A stretch of 64,000 bases of DNA. Origin: RUG14871 sp045539425. Lineage in GTDB: Bacteria; Bacillota_I; Bacilli_A; Erysipelotrichales; Erysipelotrichaceae. The stretch's first letter is position 1. Each line of letters begins with the position of its first letter. The position numbers and the translations under genes are program-made. The stretch is from NCBI GenBank assembly GCA_045539425.1, contig JAZQFH010000008.1, forward strand, positions 62,001-126,000. The letters run 5' to 3'. The notes under the pieces are model-generated. The model was not told the origin of the DNA and did not search any database. It saw nothing but the letters and a program-made list of their open reading frames with translations. Positions 59,278 to 64,000 of the stretch are shown piece after piece.

Positions 59278-61449
59278 ATGAAAGTTGCCGAAGTCTACAT
59301 TGAACATCCGGTCATGGCCATTGACCGCACCTATTCCTACCGCTATCCAGAAGGGATGCAGCTTTCGCGCGGCGTCAGGGTCAAAGTACCGTTCGGCTAT
59401 CAGTCATTAGTCGGCTTTGTGGACAATGTGACGGAGATTGACGAAAAGGATATGGATTACGAGCTTCGTGAGATCACGGAAGTGCTGGATCCGTCTCCCT
59501 TATTAAATGAAGAGATGTATGCGCTGGGCAAATGGATGGCATATCATACCATTTCTCCGACCATTGCCTGCTTCCAGGCGATGCTGCCAAGCAAGATCCG
59601 CCCCAAGAGCAATCGCAAACCGATCAAACAGGTGGAATACGTCCGCTTTTTAGCGGAGCCGGAAGAATTCAACACGAGACAGAAGAAACAGGCGGAAGCT
59701 CTCGCCTATTTAAAGGAAAAACAGGAAGCCGTGCGCAGCGAATGGCGTGCCTTATTCGGTATTTCCGCAACGCGTGCTCTGGAAGAAAAAGGTTACGTGG
59801 AAGTCTTTGAAAAAGAAGCGCTTTATCAGCCGCAGGAAAAGAAGACGGTCCCGTTTTTCACGCTGACCCCATCGCAGCAGCAGGCATTTGATGAGCTTTT
59901 AAATTCCGAGAAGGATGTCATCCTTCTGCACGGAGCTACAGGCAGCGGGAAGACGGAAATCTATCTGCAGATGGCGGACCGGATCATCAAAGAGGGGAAA
60001 CAGGCTCTGATCCTGGTGCCCGAGATCGGTCTGACCCCGCAGATGGTGAAGCGCGTGGAAGAGAGGTTCGGAGATAACGTGGCGATCTATCATTCCAAGC
60101 TGAATGATCAGGAGCGCTACGAGCAGTTTCTGCGTGTGAAAAATCATGAGGTGAGCGTTGTGGTCGGAACGCGCTCCGCGGTATTCATGCCGCTGGATTC
60201 CATCGGATTGATCGTCATGGACGAGGAACACGACCACTCCTACAAGCAGATGAATAAGCCGTATTATCACTGCCGGGATATCGCCATTGAGCGCGGGAAG
60301 TATCATCACTGCAAGGTGATCCTCGGCTCAGCGACGCCGTCATTGGAAAGCTACGCCAGAGCGAAGAAAGGCGTGTACGGGCTTGTGACGCTTTCAGAGC
60401 GCGTGAACCATCAGCCGCTTCCGAAAGTGGTTGTGGTGGACGTGAACCGTCAGCTGCGCTTAAAAGACTCGCATATCATCACAAAACCGCTCAAAGATGC
60501 CATTCATGACCGCTTACAAAAAAATGAACAGGTCATCATTTTACTGAACAGAAGAGGGTATAACCCGATTGTGAAGTGCCGGAAGTGTAATACGGTCGTT
60601 ACCTGCCCGGACTGCGATCTGGCGATGAACTATCACAAGGATTTAAATAAACTGGTCTGCCATACCTGCGGAAAGATCATGGATATGCCGAAAGTATGCC
60701 CGAAATGCGGCTCTTCGGAGTTTACCCGCAGCGGATACGGGACGCAGAAGCTGGAGGAAGAGCTGAACCGGCTGTTCCCGAGTGCCCGTATTCTGCGTAT
60801 GGATACCGATACGGTGGGGAAAAAGAGAGCCCATGAGGAGTTCTTTACCCGCTTCGGCAACCATGAAGCGGACATATTAATCGGGACGCAGATGATTGCC
60901 AAGGGGCTGGATTATCCGCTTGTGACCTTAGTTGGCATTCTGAACTCGGATGCACTTTTGGCCCGCAGCGATTTCCGCTCTACGGAGACAACATTTGACC
61001 TGATCGTACAGGCGAGCGGCAGAAGCGGCCGCGGAGCTTCCTCTGGCGAAGTTTTTGTACAGGCTTTTGACCCGAATCACTATGCAATCCGCTATGCCGC
61101 AAGGCATGATTACCTGCATTTCTTTGCGGAAGAGATGAACTACCGCCATCTGGCAAAGTATCCGCCGTACACCTATCTGATCAGTGTGGTCTTCTCTCAT
61201 AAGGATTTAGGGAAGTATGAGTCTTCCATTTTGGAGATGTGCTCTTCCTTAAAGGAGAACCCGAAGCTTAAGGTTCTGGGTCCTTCGGATCTTCTCAGAA
61301 CATTTGATAAGGAGCGCAAGCGGATCATTATTAAAGGAGTCGATCCGGATGCAATGATTGAAAGCGTCCGGAAGGAATATTACGCGTTTATGGAAAAACA
61401 CGCGGAAGTGGGGGTCACGATCGATGTGAACCCGTTGAATTTGGAATGA
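59278..61449 (+). CDS. priA: Primosomal replication-restart helicase PriA
   Basis: 723 residues. It reloads the replisome at stalled forks. A 3'-DNA-binding domain (about 1-100) precedes a DEAH-type helicase: LHGATGSGKTEIY (about 218-230), MDEEHD (about 313-318) and GSATPSLES (about 348-356). The zinc region has paired CRKC, CPDC, CHTC, CPKC (about 440-482). It overlaps rsmB by four bases and appears leaderless. Confidence 0.97.
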   Translation: MKVAEVYIEHPVMAIDRTYSYRYPEGMQLSRGVRVKVPFGYQSLVGFVDNVTEIDEKDMDYELREITEVLDPSPLLNEEMYALGKWMAYHTISPTIACFQAMLPSKIRPKSNRKPIKQVEYVRFLAEPEEFNTRQKKQAEALAYLKEKQEAVRSEWRALFGISATRALEEKGYVEVFEKEALYQPQEKKTVPFFTLTPSQQQAFDELLNSEKDVILLHGATGSGKTEIYLQMADRIIKEGKQALILVPEIGLTPQMVKRVEERFGDNVAIYHSKLNDQERYEQFLRVKNHEVSVVVGTRSAVFMPLDSIGLIVMDEEHDHSYKQMNKPYYHCRDIAIERGKYHHCKVILGSATPSLESYARAKKGVYGLVTLSERVNHQPLPKVVVVDVNRQLRLKDSHIITKPLKDAIHDRLQKNEQVIILLNRRGYNPIVKCRKCNTVVTCPDCDLAMNYHKDLNKLVCHTCGKIMDMPKVCPKCGSSEFTRSGYGTQKLEEELNRLFPSARILRMDTDTVGKKRAHEEFFTRFGNHEADILIGTQMIAKGLDYPLVTLVGILNSDALLARSDFRSTETTFDLIVQASGRSGRGASSGEVFVQAFDPNHYAIRYAARHDYLHFFAEEMNYRHLAKYPPYTYLISVVFSHKDLGKYESSILEMCSSLKENPKLKVLGPSDLLRTFDKERKRIIIKGVDPDAMIESVRKEYYAFMEKHAEVGVTIDVNPLNLE

Positions 61450-62693
61450 TGAATTTACGGAACGAAGCAGTGCAGATTCTGCAAGGTATTTATCTGAACG
61501 GAAGTTTCTCCAATCTGTCCCTCAGATCGCTCGGGAAAAAGTATTCGAGTGAGAATACGGCCTATATTTCCCAGCTGGTCTACGGGACACTGAAGAGAGA
61601 CCTTTTCGTGCGGGATCAGTGGATGCGCTACGTTAAGAAGGCACCGTCAGAGAAGCTGGCAGTACTGTTAGACTGCGCGACGTATGAGCTGTTATTTATG
61701 AACAGCCCGCATTACGCGGTAATCAATGAAGCCGTGGAAATCGCCAAGCATCCTTCCCATGCCTCGCAGGCATCATTCGTCAATTCCATTCTGCGCAAAG
61801 TGAGCGCAAACGGTTTGCAGGAAGTACAGGCGACAAGTGAAGATGAGCGCCTTTCGCTGACTTACAGCATGCCGCTCTGGATCGTGAAACTCTGGAAGAA
61901 GCAGTACGGGGAAGAGACGATGCTGCAGATTTTGGAAAGCACGCAGCGCAACAGCAGACAGTATCTGCGCGTGAATACGCTGAAAGTCTCTGTGGAAGAG
62001 CTTTTGAAACTGGATGAGAAGTTTCTTTTCTACAAAGAGGATGCCGTTACCTATGAGGGGAACTACATCCGCTCTAAATGGTTTCAGGAAGGATACATCT
62101 TCCCGCAGGACTATCACTCCCAGTGTGTCTCAAGACTGACGTCTTATACTGCCGAAGACAGTGTGCTGGACCTCTGTGCGGCACCGGGCTCCAAGACCTT
62201 CCATATGAGTGCCCTGATGCAGAATCAGGGAAGCATCACGGCGGTGGATCTTTACCCGAAGCGGACGGAACTGATTGAAAAAGGGGCCCAAAAAGCAGGA
62301 TGCACCAATATCCGGACGCTTTCCTGCGACGGCAGGGAAATCGCGCAATACCTCCCGCAACACTCCTTTGATAAGGTATTTGTCGATGCGCCATGCAGCG
62401 GACTTGGCGTTTTGCGCCACAAGCCGGAGATCAAGCGGAGCGTAACGCCGTCTTCGTTAGACGAGATTCAGAAGATCCAGGCGGAGCTTCTGGATGCGGC
62501 AAGTGAGATGGTGAAAGAGGGCGGGGAGCTGATTTACAGCACCTGCACATTAAATACAAAGGAAAATGAAAAACAGGCAGAAGCCTTTTTAGAACGTCAT
62601 CCGGAATATATCCTGGTGAAAAAACAGACACTTTTCCCGTTTGAGGATGAGGCAGACGGCTTCTTTATGGTAAAATTACAGAAGGTACAGTAA
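61446..62693 (+). CDS. rsmB: 16S rRNA (cytosine967-C5)-methyltransferase
   Basis: 415 residues. A NusB-like RNA-binding domain (about 5-130) is followed by a SAM-dependent domain: LDLCAAPGSKTFH (about 240-252), FVDAPCSGLGVLRHKPEIK (about 311-329, with the catalytic-release Cys) and IYSTCTLNTKENE (about 362-374, nucleophile Cys). The junction ATGATGA with priA allows starts at 61446 or 61449; both give essentially the same protein. Confidence 0.96.
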   Translation: MMNLRNEAVQILQGIYLNGSFSNLSLRSLGKKYSSENTAYISQLVYGTLKRDLFVRDQWMRYVKKAPSEKLAVLLDCATYELLFMNSPHYAVINEAVEIAKHPSHASQASFVNSILRKVSANGLQEVQATSEDERLSLTYSMPLWIVKLWKKQYGEETMLQILESTQRNSRQYLRVNTLKVSVEELLKLDEKFLFYKEDAVTYEGNYIRSKWFQEGYIFPQDYHSQCVSRLTSYTAEDSVLDLCAAPGSKTFHMSALMQNQGSITAVDLYPKRTELIEKGAQKAGCTNIRTLSCDGREIAQYLPQHSFDKVFVDAPCSGLGVLRHKPEIKRSVTPSSLDEIQKIQAELLDAASEMVKEGGELIYSTCTLNTKENEKQAEAFLERHPEYILVKKQTLFPFEDEADGFFMVKLQKVQ

Positions 62694-62703
62694 GGAAAAC
62701 AGT

Positions 62704-63741
62704 ATGGAGCAGATTTACGGATATTCCTATCAGCAGTTAGTGGACTACTGCCTCGCCATCGGGTGGAAGAAATACCAGGCGGAGCAGATTTTCAAGTGGC
62801 TTTACCGCAAGCGTGTCACCTCCTTTGATGAGATGACGGATCTTGCGAAGGACAAGAGGGAATATCTGAAGGAACATTTCGTGCTGAATACGGCAAAACT
62901 GAAGGTCCGTCAGGTTTCTTCCGACGGAACGCGGAAGTATCTTCTGGAGATGCAGGACGGCTCCTATGTGGAGTGCGTTCTGATGTATTTTGACTACGGG
63001 AAGACGGTCTGTGTTTCCTCTCAGGTCGGCTGCAATATGGGCTGCACGTTCTGTGCGAGCGGACTGCTCAAAAAGCAGAGAGATCTGAGCGCCGGGGAGA
63101 TGGTGGAAGAGATCCTCTTTGTCCAGAGAGAACTCGACGAAGAAGAGGAGAGAGTCAGCCATATCGTCATCATGGGAACCGGGGAGCCGTTTGACAACTT
63201 TGAGAATGTCATCAACTTCACGCACATCGTCAATCATGATCTCGGCCTGGCCATCGGAGCCCGCCACATCACGATCTCGACCTGCGGCATCGCTCCGAAG
63301 ATCCGGGAGTTTGCCGATCTGGAGTGCCAGAACAATCTGGCCATCTCGCTCCATGCCCCGAACGATGAGCTGCGCAGCCGTCTGATGCCGATCAATAAGG
63401 CCTATCCTTTGAAGGAACTCTTCGGTGCGATCGACTACTATCTCTCTAAGAACAACCGCCGCTTAACGTTTGAATACATTCTACTGGAAGGGGTCAACGA
63501 TTCGGATGAATGCGTCAGGGAACTTGCGGATCTGGTTCGCGGCTATAACGCCTACGTCAATCTGATTCCTTACAATAAAGTGGATGAAAAAGGCTACCGC
63601 CAGGTGGATTACCGCAAGGCGCTGAGCTTTTACGATAAATTAATGAAACAGAAAGTACAGTGCACGCTCCGTCAGGAACGCGGGTCCGATATCGATGCGG
63701 CCTGCGGTCAGCTGAGAGCCAAACAGGAGAAGCAGAGATGA
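62704..63741 (+). CDS. rlmN: Dual-specificity rRNA/tRNA adenine-C2 methyltransferase RlmN
   Basis: 345 residues, radical SAM. The cluster motif CNMGCTFC lies at about 111-118. The methyl-carrying Cys is in AACGQLR near the end (about 334). SLHAPNDELRSRLMPINKAY is characteristic. It methylates A2503 of 23S rRNA and A37 of some tRNAs. It is preceded by AAGGAAAAC and overlaps the next gene (ATGA). Confidence 0.97.
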   Translation: MEQIYGYSYQQLVDYCLAIGWKKYQAEQIFKWLYRKRVTSFDEMTDLAKDKREYLKEHFVLNTAKLKVRQVSSDGTRKYLLEMQDGSYVECVLMYFDYGKTVCVSSQVGCNMGCTFCASGLLKKQRDLSAGEMVEEILFVQRELDEEEERVSHIVIMGTGEPFDNFENVINFTHIVNHDLGLAIGARHITISTCGIAPKIREFADLECQNNLAISLHAPNDELRSRLMPINKAYPLKELFGAIDYYLSKNNRRLTFEYILLEGVNDSDECVRELADLVRGYNAYVNLIPYNKVDEKGYRQVDYRKALSFYDKLMKQKVQCTLRQERGSDIDAACGQLRAKQEKQR

Positions 63742-64000
63742 GATATTTCCAGAAGAGCGATGTCGGAAAACTGCGGGCGAACAATCAGGACTCCTGCGGA
63801 ATCTTTATCAATAATAACGGCTATGTTTTAGCCGTTGTTTCCGATGGCATCGGCGGCTTAAAAGCCGGTGAGATTGCTTCAAGCATGGCGGTGGAATGCC
63901 TGTCCAAACCGTTTCTGAAAAAGACATTCAAACCGAGTGACAATCTCTATCACTGGCTCAGGGAAGCCATTGAGAATGTCAACCGGCTGATCTTAAAGGA
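63738..64000 (+). CDS. prpC: PP2C-type Ser/Thr phosphatase, N-terminal part (cut by window end)
   Basis: 87 codons are visible. MRYFQKSDVGKLRANNQDSC and VVSDGIGGLKAGEIAS are the first PP2C motifs, including the metal-binding Asp of DGxGG. The usual DGMGGH has Leu in place of His. It is coupled to rlmN by ATGA overlap. In Firmicutes this gene is normally followed by the PASTA kinase prkC, which would lie just past the window edge. Confidence 0.92.
   Translation, partial: MRYFQKSDVGKLRANNQDSCGIFINNNGYVLAVVSDGIGGLKAGEIASSMAVECLSKPFLKKTFKPSDNLYHWLREAIENVNRLILK

Overview
The window looks like a chromosomal stretch of a strictly fermentative, moderate-GC Bacillota (Firmicutes). Erysipelotrichaceae-like is my best guess, at low certainty. 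The signs are a pyruvate:ferredoxin oxidoreductase, a flavodiiron oxygen-detoxification protein, a SufCDSUB iron-sulfur operon, a tryptophan T-box, YhaM, RqcH, YtvI and MnmM homologues, and many lipoproteins. There are no rRNAs, CRISPR arrays, phage genes or insertion sequences. It reads as a compact core chromosome with an accessory surface-protein cluster and several unusual small genes and RNAs.

Layout. 1-1.4 kb: pseudouridine catabolism (psuK cut by the edge, psuG). 1.5-4.7 kb: a large anchored surface protein with a degenerate lipase-like domain. 4.8-8.9 kb: a HAD phosphatase, a four-domain flavodiiron protein, a MATE exporter. 9-14.8 kb: a sortase cluster made of a 28-aa membrane peptide, a class B sortase, a lipoprotein and a 1361-aa thioester/SpaA adhesin. 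14.8-19.6 kb: tRNA-Trp, MscS, a Gfo/Idh oxidoreductase, a split transketolase and an IolB-family isomerase. 19.7-25.5 kb: nifJ, a small repeat protein, adenine deaminase. 25.6-30 kb (minus strand): a C11 peptidase operon with a 56-aa peptide gene, then an SDR/cupin pair. 30.1-34.2 kb: a zinc-ribbon protein with an L7/L12-like domain, a glycosyltransferase-like/RecX fusion, yhaM, a lipoprotein. 34.3-37.4 kb (minus): TrpXYZ-type transporter under a tryptophan T-box. 37.5-43 kb: HIT protein, ankyrin protein, WYL regulator, esterase, and two PrsA-like foldases. 43-48.2 kb: sufCDSUB plus a MazG-like gene. 48.3-50.1 kb: uridine phosphorylase, then a YbjQ-family gene lying between two copies of a structured small-RNA gene. 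50.1-53.2 kb: NUDIX, MnmM, radical SAM, YtvI. 53.3-56.9 kb: phosphonate-type transporter PhnDCEE. 57-64 kb: rqcH, gmk, priA, rsmB, rlmN and the start of a PP2C phosphatase.

Connections. psuK/psuG, udp and adenine deaminase point to nucleoside salvage. The T-box specifier (UGG) and its tRNA-acceptor-binding bulge both match the tRNA-Trp gene in this same window. The gmk-priA-rsmB-rlmN-PP2C order is the usual Firmicutes housekeeping block, but rpoZ, coaBC, def and fmt are absent from their usual places.

The strongest undescribed candidate is the pair of paralogous RNAs at 49141-49255 and 49906-50057. They share promoter-proximal inverted repeats, two hairpins (one with a compensatory base change) and two pyrimidine-rich unpaired segments. 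Other notable items are five genes whose -10 box sits 6-7 bases before the ATG (apparently leaderless), the RecX fusion, and the 56-aa peptide next to a membrane C11 peptidase. The only stretch over 300 bases without a gene is 36979-37458, which holds the T-box leader, its promoter, a cre-like site and the terminator of the HIT gene.
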